Positions 1 to 9,532 of a stretch of 62,583 nucleotides of DNA are shown here, one piece after another (the stretch's first letter is position 1; every line of letters begins with the position of its first letter). The notes beneath the pieces are model-generated. The model saw only the letters and a list, made by a program, of their open reading frames with translations, did not search any database and had not been told where the DNA came from. Made by a program: the position numbers and the translations under genes. Source of the DNA: Verrucomicrobiota bacterium (lineage in GTDB: Bacteria > Verrucomicrobiota > Lentisphaeria > JABSQK01 > JAJFLO01); NCBI GenBank assembly GCA_021772675.1, contig JAJFLO010000081.1, positions 1 to 62,583 of the forward strand. Reading direction: 5' to 3'.

Positions 1-75
1 TCGAATATCGAACAAGGAATTATGAATGACGAAAGAAAAAACTTCATGATTCTACATTCCTTGTTCGATATTCGA
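1..75. repeat. 20-bp perfect inverted repeat
   Basis: Bases 1-20 are the exact reverse complement of bases 56-75, with a 35-base spacer. The arms contain the motif TTCGATATTCGA. The repeat may be cut by the window edge on its left side. It sits just before a transposase remnant, so it could be a transposon-end structure or an independent small palindromic repeat; the sequence does not decide between these. Confidence 0.75.
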
Positions 76-137
76 TATTATTTTTTTTGCAGTTTCTATC
101 ACAGCATACTCAAAAGTGTAAACTATCTTGTGAAGCA

Positions 138-305
138 TCCCCAAAAGAGTCGTTATAATGAGCGCTTAACCGTTGAAAGAGTCAATTCTAACTTTAAAGA
201 TAATTACGGAGGAAATAATAATTGAGTGCAAGGAGATACCAAGGTTATGCGCATTTGATGTTCGGCATTATTGCTCCTACAGCCAATCAAATTTTAACTT
301 ATTGA
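138..305 (+). pseudogene. C-terminal remnant of a DDE transposase
   Basis: One frame (to base 225) gives a segment with the motif TVERVNSNFKDNYGG, and a second frame (234-305) gives YAHLMFGIIAPTANQIL followed by a stop. Together they match the usual C-terminal pattern of IS4/IS5/IS1182-type DDE transposases, in which a glutamate-containing ERVN-LKD-GG block is followed by a hydrophobic AHLMFG block. The two halves are in different frames, so the gene is broken. Nothing upstream of about base 130 looks like transposase, so only the last fifth remains. Exact IS family is uncertain. Confidence 0.6.
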
Positions 306-481
306 TATAACAATCGGTCATGGATTAACAAAAGTCATAGAAACACCGTTTGAGAACTGCTACTACGGAGAAATAGGTTTAAGATTGAATACATTTTCAT
401 ATTTTTAACAAAACAACACTGAAATATTGAAATTTCAGAATGGCAATGAAATGGAAAACTTATTTTTTTGCATCATCATGC

Positions 482-507
482 AAGAGTCTTGCACGTGACT
501 CTTTTTA
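482..507 (+). terminator. Possible rho-independent terminator
   Basis: A 7-bp perfect stem (AAGAGTC pairing with GACTCTT) with an 8-base loop is followed by a short T run. It lies about 180 bases past the transposase remnant and 310 bases before the lyase-like gene. The stem is only moderately GC-rich, so the call is tentative. Confidence 0.35.
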
Positions 508-534
508 CAATATTTTTTTGGGGATACTCGCTAA

Positions 535-708
535 CCTGAATAATTCATCAGTATTCTGCTACGAGCCCTAATCTCTGCTCAAATAAGCCGATTAACTCAA
601 TTTTACATCTCGATGAATGAAAATTCACTTTCACTGTGAAATTTTCTCTAATCAATTTATTATGAGCGAGTTAAGTGCTCTCGAGATGAATCGCATGAAC
701 TAATCAGG
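535..708. repeat. 174-bp MITE-like element, copy 1
   Basis: The ends form an imperfect inverted repeat: CCTGAATAATTCAT at 535-548 faces ATGAACTAATCAGG at 695-708, with further pairing inward to a GCTC motif in each arm (about 560-566 and 677-680). A second element with the same ends and nearly the same length lies at 47705-47880. No open frame is present inside. The length, inverted ends and two separate copies suggest a small non-autonomous mobile repeat. It occupies much of the non-coding stretch 306-814, in which I see no gene. Confidence 0.55.
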
Positions 709-814
709 CTAAAATCTTTATGAAATTGAACAACAAAGAATAAGTATACTAGTTTAATTTTCGTTATCCCTGCAAACTATATAAATAACCAATATTGATT
801 GGAAAAAATATTTC

Positions 815-2509
815 ATGAGGAAGAGACATAATAAATCATTTACTTTATCTTTGGTAAGAGTTTTAATTGTTTTCTTTTTTTCAACAAACGTAAAATGCCA
901 AAATGTTGAATTAGACAGCTGGAAATACATTAGTGCTGTTAGCTTTTTCGCCAATAAAGTTATAAGACACGGACGTGACAGATATGGCATAAAACGTACA
1001 CCACTATTTGCCGATGGTCTTCATGTTGAAAGTCTTAATCCGCCCAGTTGGAAAGGAACACCAGAAAAAACGTGGATTATATCAAATTTCGCCAGTCAGC
1101 AGGCATTAATGCGGATTCTCGATAGCCTTAGTATCCTAACAGGAGATCAACAATACAAAAGAATAGCTGAAGAGGTAACACAGTACGTTCTTTCACGCCT
1201 GCGAACACCAAACGGACTTTTATATTGGGGTGGACATATCGCATGGGATTTAATCGAAGATCTCCCTGTGGGTGACCCCACTTTTACGCACGAACTGAAA
1301 ACTCATCAACCATACTTTCAACTTATGTGGCGGGTAAATCCCGTTGCTACACAAGAAATTTTGGAGCGTTTTTGGGCGGGACATATAACAGACTGGTCAC
1401 ATCTGGATTATGACAGACACGCTGCAACTCAAGTCCCGTTACCCATTAATTGGAACCATAAATTTAGCGAAAACATAAACGTTCCATTCCAAAACAAAAT
1501 CAATAACTTATCGTTTGCTAACGTGATGCCACCATTTATACATAGTGGAATTACGTTAGCAGTCCTTGGGAAAAACAATGAAGCTTTTACATGGACTTAT
1601 CGGTTGGTATATCGATGGCAGCAAATGAAAGATAAACAATCTGGACTTTCTGGAGGCCAACTCAGCTTTTGGGAAAATGATCGTGCAAGGCCAGTATTAG
1701 GTCATATTCATCCAACAATAAATGAATCGAATATTGTAGCCGGATATCATAGAATTGGACGATATCACTACTTACCTCTGGCTCAGATACAAGCAGGTGA
1801 AACATTGGTTAAAATAGGGGGGGAATATAGCAAGACAGGACAAGAATTTATCAAGTGGGCATCGGATGACTTAAAAATTTATACCCAAAATTGCTACGAT
1901 AGGAATAGTGGTATGTTTGTGAGTAGAATGACAAACGGCACACTGCTTAAGGAAGAAAATTGTAAGAAAGGATATTATCCCCCAGGAGAATTTGCCCCTA
2001 AAAAACCGGAAGGATGGATATTCTGGGGATTATCAATGGCTTATCGATTAACTCAAGATTACAGCCACTGGCAGATTCTTCGAAAAATTGGTATTAATTT
2101 TAATTTAGGAGATATAGGTAAGGAAAATGGTCAAGAACGATCTCTATCGTTATCGACTACAAATAAAGATTGGCGAGTAATTTATTCAGTTTTAGAACTA
2201 TATAAGGCGACAAACGATCCCAATTTTCTACACTCAGCATGTCGAATCGCTGATAATCTATTAGCGACACAGACGAGAACAGGACTATTCCCTCTCGAGG
2301 GTTGGGAATATGCACGAACGGGTGATGAAATACCATTAGCAATACTACACCTGGCAGCTGAAATCGATGGGAAACATTCATTATTGCCTCAGGCAGTGTT
2401 AGACAATGGATTTTTCATCAATCCTTATTATGGCGCCATGAAAAATGATAAAAGAAAACAAAAAAACTCCAATGTGTACGATAATCGCTTGTTTTATGGC
2501 AGATATTGA
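815..2509 (+). CDS. Secreted (alpha/alpha)-barrel lyase/hydrolase-like protein
   Basis: This 564-residue protein has a basic start (MRKRH) followed by a hydrophobic stretch (about residues 9-24), a likely signal peptide. The mature part carries repeated helical segments rich in Trp, His and Arg, for example HGRDRYG near residue 53, NFASQQ near 90 and YWGGH near 140. That pattern fits the (alpha/alpha)-barrel folds of polysaccharide lyases and unsaturated-glycan hydrolases. I recall similar sequences annotated loosely as pectate lyase, but I cannot assign a family or substrate. It is the only intact plus-strand gene here and converges on the wecB end of the locus. A role in trimming or degrading the neighbouring polysaccharide is inference from position and export signal. 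The ATG start at 815 gives the complete signal peptide. Confidence 0.6.
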   Translation: MRKRHNKSFTLSLVRVLIVFFFSTNVKCQNVELDSWKYISAVSFFANKVIRHGRDRYGIKRTPLFADGLHVESLNPPSWKGTPEKTWIISNFASQQALMRILDSLSILTGDQQYKRIAEEVTQYVLSRLRTPNGLLYWGGHIAWDLIEDLPVGDPTFTHELKTHQPYFQLMWRVNPVATQEILERFWAGHITDWSHLDYDRHAATQVPLPINWNHKFSENINVPFQNKINNLSFANVMPPFIHSGITLAVLGKNNEAFTWTYRLVYRWQQMKDKQSGLSGGQLSFWENDRARPVLGHIHPTINESNIVAGYHRIGRYHYLPLAQIQAGETLVKIGGEYSKTGQEFIKWASDDLKIYTQNCYDRNSGMFVSRMTNGTLLKEENCKKGYYPPGEFAPKKPEGWIFWGLSMAYRLTQDYSHWQILRKIGINFNLGDIGKENGQERSLSLSTTNKDWRVIYSVLELYKATNDPNFLHSACRIADNLLATQTRTGLFPLEGWEYARTGDEIPLAILHLAAEIDGKHSLLPQAVLDNGFFINPYYGAMKNDKRKQKNSNVYDNRLFYGRY

Positions 2510-2627
2510 GAGTATAACAATTCATATCAAAACAACCGCTAACATGTTTATGCCCTGACAGCTACTTAGTTCACAATATCTATGGTCAACCTATTTTGTG
2601 GATAAATTCAATTTTAAAAATTTTCTT

Positions 2628-3713
2628 TTATATATTTCTTCCTGAAATTATATTCAGAATCCTTAATGCGGTTTTACCATCCCAAAGTTTAGGGATTTTC
2701 CCACTCTCAACATTCCCTTTCATGATATTATCAAAATGGTATAAAATATTATCTTTTGAAGTTCCCGCTAAGATATTCGTCCCTTCGTCCAGTGTGACTG
2801 GGCGTTCAGTATTCTGACGAATTGTCAAACATGGGATGCCAAGTACAGTGGTTTCTTCCTGAAGTCCACCGCTATCCGTCAAAACCAGTTTTGCATGCTT
2901 CCACAGAGTCAAAAATTCTAAATATGACATAGGCTTTTTTAAGGTAATATTATTTGCATTGATCAAACTCATTAATCCGAATGACTCCAGTTTTTTTTCA
3001 GATCGTGGGTGAACAGGAAACACAACGTGTATGTTCCTTGAAATTTCAATCAAAGCTTCAATTATCTCGGACAGTACTTGCTTATTATCCACATTAGAAG
3101 GACGATGCAACGTAACCACGGCATAAGGAGAAACTATACCTTGTTCTGATGAAGAATTATCCAATTTATTAAGAGAATAATAAAGTGAATCAATCATAAT
3201 GTTACCAACGAAATGAATCTGGCTTTCTTTTAGACCTTCTTTCTTCAAATTCTCTATACCACTTTTTTCAGTGACAAACAATAAGTCAGAAATCGAATCT
3301 GTAATTATTCGATTGATTTCCTCTGGCATAGTCATATCATTACTCCGAAGTCCAGCTTCAATATGAGCTACTTGTAATTTTAATTTTTTTGCAGTAATTG
3401 AACATGCTAAAGTTGAATTAACATCACCGACAACGACGACCAGGTCCGGCTTTTCCTGTAGACAAACTTTTTCAAACTCCACCATAATCCTAGCTGTTTG
3501 TTCCGCATGAGTACCTGATCCAACATTCAGGAAGTAATTGGGTTCTGGAATATCAAAATCGTCAAAGAATACTTTGGACATTTGATAGTCGTAGTGCTGT
3601 CCTGTATGAACGAGGCACAAATCCAGATCATCAAAACCAGTTGTGTGCGTGTGAAACAATGGCGCAATTTTCATAAAATTCGGTCGGGCTCCGGCGACGA
3701 TATATAATTTCAT
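2628..3713 (-). CDS. wecB: Non-hydrolysing UDP-GlcNAc 2-epimerase
   Basis: The 361-residue product has the usual length of WecB/MnaA enzymes, which interconvert UDP-GlcNAc and UDP-ManNAc in the cytoplasm. Hallmarks are GARPNFMKIAPL at residues 8-19, GDVNS at 96-100, HIEAGLR at 117-123, a catalytic-region HR pair at 203-204, TDSGGLQEE at 279-287 and NTERP at 301-305. It is the last gene of the minus-strand array and follows the WbuB-like transferase after 13 bases. The same pairing is common in O-antigen loci that use N-acetylated amino sugars. UDP-ManNAc could also feed a dehydrogenase to give ManNAcA; the dehydrogenase in this window looks GDP-mannose-like instead, so the product's fate is uncertain. 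Confidence 0.9.
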   Translation of the reverse strand: MKLYIVAGARPNFMKIAPLFHTHTTGFDDLDLCLVHTGQHYDYQMSKVFFDDFDIPEPNYFLNVGSGTHAEQTARIMVEFEKVCLQEKPDLVVVVGDVNSTLACSITAKKLKLQVAHIEAGLRSNDMTMPEEINRIITDSISDLLFVTEKSGIENLKKEGLKESQIHFVGNIMIDSLYYSLNKLDNSSSEQGIVSPYAVVTLHRPSNVDNKQVLSEIIEALIEISRNIHVVFPVHPRSEKKLESFGLMSLINANNITLKKPMSYLEFLTLWKHAKLVLTDSGGLQEETTVLGIPCLTIRQNTERPVTLDEGTNILAGTSKDNILYHFDNIMKGNVESGKIPKLWDGKTALRILNIISGRNI

Positions 3714-3726
3714 GTATTTTCTTTGA

Positions 3727-4938
3727 CTAGGTTAATTTAATATCTAAGTAATTACAAAAATCGGATAATATTCCATATCTGCTAAACGAATTTATTACTT
3801 TAGCCCGGCCTTTATTACCCATCTCCTGCCTGACCGATAAAGATTCTGACAACGGCCGAATCGCATTTACAATACCATTTATATCACCTGGTTTAACCAC
3901 AAGGCCACACTCTGTTTCACAAACAATGTCTGCAGGTTCACCTTCTGCAACCATTACTATCGGAAGTGCTGAAGCCATTGCTTCGTAAAGCTTTGATGGT
4001 ACGGCTCCAGGAATATATTGTTTGAGTGGAATAACGGCAATATCCGCTGAAGCCCAAACCTCAGGGATACAATCTCTTTCCATCGGATCGATGAAATGTA
4101 AATTAGACAATGTTAACCGAGTTGCTAATTTTTTTAGTTTATCTTTTTCAGGTCCGTCACCAATCAATAAAAATTGAACTTTAATCCCATCATTTTGCAA
4201 TTTTCCCGCTGCTTCTATAATCTGATCGATTCCCTGGGCAATCCCATGTAACCCCGCATAAACCACTGTGCAATAATCTGGCTTTGCCCATTTTTTGAGA
4301 ATATCAGATCGATATTTGGGATGAAATTTTTGAATATCAACGCCATTGGATAATCGATATGTACTGACATCTGGAAAACGCTGTTGAATATTTCGAATAA
4401 TTTCACGACTTTGTCCAGTAACCAGCCATGATTTTCTATAACAAAAAGCTTCAAGAATATTAGCCATTTTTAACAAAATCCCATCAGAGACAATTCCCAG
4501 ATTAACCGCTGATTCCGGCCAAAGATCCGACACATTAAAAATCCATCTAGCACCCTTTAATTTACTGAGTACGTATCCAGATATACCTAAAAAAAGAGGA
4601 GGACTTTCCGTAATCAAGATATCAAATTTTGGTAATTTTAAAATACCAATAACCATTGATGATATTACAAACGAAAAATAATTCCAGAGTCGTGGCAGGA
4701 ATCGAATACTCTTTGAAGGGAATATATAGCAGCGGATGACATCAATAGCATCAATAATTTCTTTCCTGAAAAATCCCTTATATCCATTAAAGATCTTACC
4801 CGTCGGATAATTTGGCATTGCGGTGAGTACAACGACTTCGTCTCCAGCAACTAGAAAATGATTTGCCAGTTCGGATAATCGAGCTTGCGGTGCCCCAATT
4901 TCAGGAAGATAATATTGTGTCAAAATGCATATTCGCAT
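3727..4938 (-). CDS. Glycosyltransferase family 4, WbuB/WcaI-like
   Basis: This 403-residue GT-B enzyme begins MRICILTQYYLPEIG, the classic N-terminal strand and loop of the WbuB/WcaI group, which transfer sugars such as FucNAc onto lipid-linked intermediates at the inner membrane. SNGVD (197-201), IGDGPEK (259-265) and KLYEAMA (316-322) mark the C-terminal nucleotide-sugar domain with its conserved Glu. Its start overlaps the stop of the upstream CapK-like gene by one base (TAATG), so the two are probably translationally coupled. The donor sugar cannot be read from sequence. Confidence 0.85.
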   Translation of the reverse strand: MRICILTQYYLPEIGAPQARLSELANHFLVAGDEVVVLTAMPNYPTGKIFNGYKGFFRKEIIDAIDVIRCYIFPSKSIRFLPRLWNYFSFVISSMVIGILKLPKFDILITESPPLFLGISGYVLSKLKGARWIFNVSDLWPESAVNLGIVSDGILLKMANILEAFCYRKSWLVTGQSREIIRNIQQRFPDVSTYRLSNGVDIQKFHPKYRSDILKKWAKPDYCTVVYAGLHGIAQGIDQIIEAAGKLQNDGIKVQFLLIGDGPEKDKLKKLATRLTLSNLHFIDPMERDCIPEVWASADIAVIPLKQYIPGAVPSKLYEAMASALPIVMVAEGEPADIVCETECGLVVKPGDINGIVNAIRPLSESLSVRQEMGNKGRAKVINSFSRYGILSDFCNYLDIKLT

Positions 4939-6254
4939 TAGGGAATTTCAGAATAAAAATGTTTAATCTTTCCCGAACGTGGTCTTTTTATAGTTTTCAC
5001 TCTATTTATTGTAAGCTTTAATCCAGGTTCTAAGTATTTATGCATTTGACCCCTAATCTCTTTGATTTCTTGCAAATTCAAATCGCGATCAGAAACAACA
5101 TCATACTCAAATTTATCAACAGATGTCTGACGTATTATGAACTCTTTCAGAACGCCTGAGGATTCTAGAATACTCCTTGAAATATAATAAAAAGTAAGCC
5201 CTGGTGATCTTTTCCCACTTGGTAATATTATGGTATCATTTTCTCTTCCCAGAAGTTTTTCCAATACCCGACTCTTTCCATCTGACGATGATTTGGTACT
5301 AATAATCCCAATATCGCCTATTTTATAACGAATGAATGGCATTGCTTTGTTATCCAGATCAGTAATGACAATATTACCTTCTTGTCCGTTTGGTATCGGC
5401 TTATTTTCATCATCAATGATTTCGTAATCAAGTATCTCCTCTGATATTTTCCAATCACCTTCTGAGTCCTCAAATGCTATAATCCCCGTTTCCGATGCCC
5501 CGTATTCATTTATCACCTTTACCCCAAATGCATCCTCAAGAATCTGTCGATCTTCAACGGTTAACACTTCTGATGTTGTTATACAATATTGCAAACTGGG
5601 GCATACATCTTTCAGTTTGATTTTGAGATTGAGAAGATAGCGGGCAAATATAACTATTGAATTTGTATATCCGTAAACGATGACAAACTTGTTCTTCTTG
5701 AAACATGCCAAGTATTTTTTTAGCTTGTGGTTGGATAAGTCAAATACCGGGAATCTAACCCGATTCATCATCTTATCTTTAATAATTTCTTTCAAATATG
5801 ATATTTTCTCTAAAGGGATACCATAAAATCTTGCCTGCCTTGGATTAAGCTTTAACCCGTGCCATGAATATCGGTTTTTAATAAGAGCCCAATCCATAGC
5901 ATGAGCTTCTTTATTCTTTGCAAAGAAAAATGGATGCCCAGACGAACCAGATGTGCTTGATATATAAGTATTCTTGGTGGAATACCCTTTAGAGAGTAAA
6001 TTTGAAAGGTCGTCTTGATAATCTGATTTCTGCATCAGCGGCAGATCTTCCCATTTATCGGGAAATGTATCTCCCACTTTCCTTCGATAAAATAAGTTAT
6101 TCTCGTAATGATAACGAGCAATTCGCCACTTTTGTTCGTGCTGCCACCGATGAAATGCTTTAGGTGACAACAACTGAATATGAACAACTTCTCTGGCTGC
6201 CTTATAAATATCATATCTCAAAAGTTTTAGATATACCTCAAATATAGTAACCAT
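4938..6254 (-). CDS. CapK/phenylacetate-CoA-ligase-like adenylate-forming enzyme
   Basis: The 438-residue protein belongs to the AMP-binding superfamily in its CapK branch, found in capsule and O-antigen clusters. It shows the P-loop-like SSTSGSSGHP at residues 99-108 and NEYGASETG at 249-257, the acid-binding motif of adenylate-forming enzymes. Family members activate a carboxylate, and in polysaccharide loci are thought to help attach acyl or amino-acyl groups to a sugar. It is followed four bases before by a GNAT gene stop and overlaps the WbuB-like start, so GNAT, CapK and GT form a tight unit. Pairing with a GNAT suggests acyl activation and transfer; this is inference. Confidence 0.82.
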   Translation of the reverse strand: MVTIFEVYLKLLRYDIYKAAREVVHIQLLSPKAFHRWQHEQKWRIARYHYENNLFYRRKVGDTFPDKWEDLPLMQKSDYQDDLSNLLSKGYSTKNTYISSTSGSSGHPFFFAKNKEAHAMDWALIKNRYSWHGLKLNPRQARFYGIPLEKISYLKEIIKDKMMNRVRFPVFDLSNHKLKKYLACFKKNKFVIVYGYTNSIVIFARYLLNLKIKLKDVCPSLQYCITTSEVLTVEDRQILEDAFGVKVINEYGASETGIIAFEDSEGDWKISEEILDYEIIDDENKPIPNGQEGNIVITDLDNKAMPFIRYKIGDIGIISTKSSSDGKSRVLEKLLGRENDTIILPSGKRSPGLTFYYISRSILESSGVLKEFIIRQTSVDKFEYDVVSDRDLNLQEIKEIRGQMHKYLEPGLKLTINRVKTIKRPRSGKIKHFYSEIP

Positions 6255-6258
6255 GGAT

Positions 6259-6903
6259 TTATTCAGTTAAAATTTCTTTTTCCATTACCCCTTTCCATAT
6301 CTTCCCATCATAAACTTTATCCCAGCCTATACGGTCATAAAATTGCACCGCATTCAGATTTAATGGACTGACAGATAAAAGCATTTTTTTAAAATCATGC
6401 TTAACAGCGTATTTTTCAGATTCATTCATTAATACCTTTCCAATTCCCATTCCATGATTTTCCGGATGCGTAGCAATGGCAAGGATTCCAAACGGATCAT
6501 CTTCACTCACCTCTTGGTTTCTATGAGCAATTTTATCCTTTTTAAAAAATCGCATTAAAAGTTCAAATCCGCGTAATGATTTCTTGAAAAAGTATGGATT
6601 CAAGAGGATCCATGGATGACTTAATACACTCTTTAAAACAAGCAATTTGTTTGAAGACAGAAATCCTCCTAAAGCCATTGTAAATACACCGCCAAAGCAA
6701 AAGCCAAGCAATTTATTCTCTTTGAAAGCACCTATTGCATATACTTCATCGGGACTGTCCAACTGCCATTGATAATATGCGCGAGCAATTTCATCTCCTA
6801 ATTTTGTAATAAAACTTTTCGGAAAGGCCACGATATGAATCGCAGCTACGGCGTCTAAGTCTGAGTAAGTTAGATCTTTCACCTTGATTTCTTCCATTAT
6901 CAT
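6259..6903 (-). CDS. GNAT family N-acyltransferase
   Basis: The 214-residue protein shows the GNAT core: an N-terminal DLTYSDLDAVAAIH segment, a central beta-strand LLGFCFGGVF and the acyl-CoA pyrophosphate loop NHGMGIGKVLM near residue 150, followed by helix and NLNAVQFYDRIGW, the common GNAT C-terminal block. It likely transfers an acyl group from acyl-CoA to an amino sugar or other amine in the cytoplasm. Two in-frame starts, M1 and M3, are equally possible. It lies between the SGNH gene (14 bases) and the CapK-like gene (4 bases). Confidence 0.82.
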   Translation of the reverse strand: MIMEEIKVKDLTYSDLDAVAAIHIVAFPKSFITKLGDEIARAYYQWQLDSPDEVYAIGAFKENKLLGFCFGGVFTMALGGFLSSNKLLVLKSVLSHPWILLNPYFFKKSLRGFELLMRFFKKDKIAHRNQEVSEDDPFGILAIATHPENHGMGIGKVLMNESEKYAVKHDFKKMLLSVSPLNLNAVQFYDRIGWDKVYDGKIWKGVMEKEILTE

Positions 6904-6917
6904 TAAACGTCTTTCAC

Positions 6918-8093
6918 TTAATTATTATTACGTTTATTTGCTAGAATAATTTCAAATAACTTATTGGCAATGACTTCATTTCCTTGTGCGGTATAATGTC
7001 CATAATCATTCTCTAAAAAAAGGTCGCCTCTTGCGTTTTGAAACGCTCTTAGTCTGTAAACAACATCTATATACTTGAATTTTTCCCGAGCTGCGAATCG
7101 CTTCATAATTTTGTGAGTTTTTAGATCTGTCACATCCGTTGGTATCTCAATGCCTTTGGACCTCCATTTATTTGCAGACTCAGCACTCAGTTGCATCTCA
7201 TAAGGATGCATAAGTAGGTAAAATTCAATATTTCGATCAACACATTCTTTATCCATTAATCGAATCCAGGATTCCGTATTTTTGATCTTCTTTCTGAAAT
7301 CTGCTGTTTCTGGATATAACGGCTCAAGATTCTGAGCTTTTTCTTTTTCCTTATCACTAAGTTGTCGCCAAAGTCTTACGATCGAATTGACACTAAAAAG
7401 ATATAAATGGGAATGTCTTCGTATAGTTCTAATAGGTTCCTTTTTCTTGATTCTCGAAAAATTGTTTCGAAGCTTTGATAAACTTGAAGGTTTTACGATT
7501 CTTTTTTTGGATTTATCACTTGGCAAAACACCCGATGCTATTATATCCAATACATCTAGTGCTGACTTATTTTCATAGTTATTCTGGACAAATGAGTATA
7601 CAATCAAATCCGGTTGATAATCGAAAACCTTGTCCATAACCAGCGCATATACTTCTTTGGCTCTGAATCCTGGCCGTCCGAACAGCATAACTTCATAATC
7701 AATATCAGATTCTGTTTGCCTGAGCTTTTTCTCCAAAATCTTTGAAAATGTATTTTCAAGCTTATTTCCAAATCCAAAAGCAACTGAACTACCAATGACA
7801 GCAATACGAATAATATTTTCTCGTTTATGTTTTGGGTACTCATAATCTCTCTGTCCAGCATTGTTTATAAGCACTTCCATGCCATTGTAAGTTCTTCTCA
7901 TACCGGGAACAAGCGATTTAACATTTTGCCGCAATGTTCCAGAATATCTTTCCGTATAAATATCGTCAAATGGAATGTGATCCACTCTCTGAGGGACGGT
8001 TATTCTAACACCTAACTCCAACACCAGGTAAATGATGGGCAACGAACCGAAGATATACAATAGCCTAATCAATATGGATTTTATTTTTCCCAT
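6918..8093 (-). CDS. SGNH-hydrolase-like membrane-anchored protein (AlgJ/AlgX-type partner)
   Basis: I start this gene at the ATG at 8093, giving 391 residues; the longer open frame to 8228 runs inside the MBOAT gene and adds no family-like sequence. The N-terminus has one membrane anchor (about residues 7-30) ending in the ELGVR motif typical of this family. The catalytic serine block is GSSVAFG (101-107), and GHYTAQG near residue 367 supplies the C-terminal His. It lies 11 bases after the MBOAT O-acyltransferase gene. In AlgI/AlgJ/AlgX and PatA/PatB systems such a protein moves acetyl groups from the MBOAT channel onto the polysaccharide in the periplasm, so O-acetylation is the likely role. 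Confidence 0.78.
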   Translation of the reverse strand: MGKIKSILIRLLYIFGSLPIIYLVLELGVRITVPQRVDHIPFDDIYTERYSGTLRQNVKSLVPGMRRTYNGMEVLINNAGQRDYEYPKHKRENIIRIAVIGSSVAFGFGNKLENTFSKILEKKLRQTESDIDYEVMLFGRPGFRAKEVYALVMDKVFDYQPDLIVYSFVQNNYENKSALDVLDIIASGVLPSDKSKKRIVKPSSLSKLRNNFSRIKKKEPIRTIRRHSHLYLFSVNSIVRLWRQLSDKEKEKAQNLEPLYPETADFRKKIKNTESWIRLMDKECVDRNIEFYLLMHPYEMQLSAESANKWRSKGIEIPTDVTDLKTHKIMKRFAAREKFKYIDVVYRLRAFQNARGDLFLENDYGHYTAQGNEVIANKLFEIILANKRNNN

Positions 8094-8104
8094 TACAACG
8101 ATCT

Positions 8105-9532
8105 TCAAAATTGAAAATAGATAAAAGGAGTTGGCCCCCGATAATGATAACCGAATGATAATACAGAACCTGCGACCAGACATCCGGCAAAAGCGTAGCG
8201 CCAATAACGAGGCAACCGCAGAAACCAACCATAATCATCCGAAATTCTATGACCGATGTCAATTAGTACTAATGCCACTCCCGCCATTAACACGGGTTTA
8301 CATAATGTTAAATTACCGGAGTTGTGAATCATTCCAATTAAATACTGTCCTGCAATATCAAAAGTAGGTGTCCGAAAAAATAACCAGGAAAAACAAACAA
8401 GATGAAATGTTAATACCATTTTTAGTATATCATTGAAAACTCCAAGGCGACCTGTCTGTCCCCATGCATGGGGTTGCATCTTTTTTTCGTTTAAAACGAG
8501 TTTGTGTGCTGCCAGATACAGTCCATGAAGTCCTCCCCAGATAACAAAAGCCCAGGATGCGCCATGCCACAATCCTCCTAGAATCATTGTCAGCATAAGA
8601 TTCAGATAGGTTCTTATACGATTTTTTCGATTCCCCCCAAGAGAGATATACAGATAATCTCTGAGCCAGGAAGATAAAGATATATGCCACCGCCGCCAAA
8701 ATTCTGTAATGCTTCGTGAAAAATACGGAGCAGAAAAATTATTCATTAATTCGATTCTCAATAGCCTGGCCACGCCCCGGGCAATGTCACTGTAGCCCGA
8801 AAAATCACAATAGATTTGAATCGCAAATGCATATATACCAAAAAGCAGGTCTGTCCTGGACACAGTAGAAGGATTTGAAAAACAAAATTCGACTAATGGC
8901 GCCATCGAGTCGGCAATTACAATTTTCTTGAAAAAGCCAAATAAAATAAGAGGTATACCTAATCTGATTTGTGCATAACTAAACCTGCGAGTTTTGGAGA
9001 ATTGAGGTAATAGGCGACTTGCTCTTTCAATTGGTCCTGCAACAAGTTGCGGAAAAAATGATACATACAGGGCAAACGTAATGAAATCATCTGCAGGCTC
9101 AAGTTTTTTGCGATAAACATCAACAGTGTAAGCAAGTGTTTGAAACGTATAAAATGAAATACCAACAGGTAAAAGAATATTCAGAGTAGCGAAATCAGGA
9201 TGGAAGCCCAATTTCACCAAAAGTAAACTGGAAGAACCTACAAAAAAGTTAAAATATTTGAAAAAACCAAGAACTCCTAGATTACCGATAATACTTAATA
9301 AAAGTAAATTTTTCCTATGGAAATTATCAGATGATCTTGAGATTTTGTGGGATATCATATAGTCAAGAACTGAAGAAAATATTAGCAGGGAACAAAATCG
9401 CCAATCCCACCAACCATAAAAGAAATAACTGGAGATCAGGAGAAATATATTCTGTCCCGAACACCTTAACTGGTAATATATAATAATTACAACTATGAAA
9501 AATATTGGAAATTCAATACTATTAAAAAGCAT
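8105..9532 (-). CDS. MBOAT O-acyltransferase, AlgI-like
   Basis: The 475-residue polytopic membrane protein begins MLFNSIEFPIFF, the standard start of AlgI/DltB-type enzymes. It carries PQLVAGPIER (161-170), YCDFSGYSDIARG (241-253), EFWRRWHISLSSWLRDY (277-293) and GGLWHGASW (319-327) with the conserved active-site His at 323. The length fits AlgI. Family members shuttle acyl groups, usually acetyl, across the inner membrane for transfer to an extracytoplasmic glycan. The SGNH partner follows immediately. The acyl donor and acceptor are not visible in the sequence. Confidence 0.92.
   Translation of the reverse strand: MLFNSIEFPIFFIVVIIIYYQLRCSGQNIFLLISSYFFYGWWDWRFCSLLIFSSVLDYMISHKISRSSDNFHRKNLLLLSIIGNLGVLGFFKYFNFFVGSSSLLLVKLGFHPDFATLNILLPVGISFYTFQTLAYTVDVYRKKLEPADDFITFALYVSFFPQLVAGPIERASRLLPQFSKTRRFSYAQIRLGIPLILFGFFKKIVIADSMAPLVEFCFSNPSTVSRTDLLFGIYAFAIQIYCDFSGYSDIARGVARLLRIELMNNFSAPYFSRSITEFWRRWHISLSSWLRDYLYISLGGNRKNRIRTYLNLMLTMILGGLWHGASWAFVIWGGLHGLYLAAHKLVLNEKKMQPHAWGQTGRLGVFNDILKMVLTFHLVCFSWLFFRTPTFDIAGQYLIGMIHNSGNLTLCKPVLMAGVALVLIDIGHRISDDYGWFLRLPRYWRYAFAGCLVAGSVLSFGYHYRGPTPFIYFQF

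Noticed and set aside
22-225. 67-codon plus-strand open frame as a small gene
   Set aside because: Its second half is a transposase C-terminal block that continues in another frame, and its first half overlaps a palindromic repeat.
8094-8228. Longer N-terminus for the SGNH gene at 6918
   Set aside because: This stretch lies inside the MBOAT gene, and the anchor plus family motif start only at the ATG at 8093.
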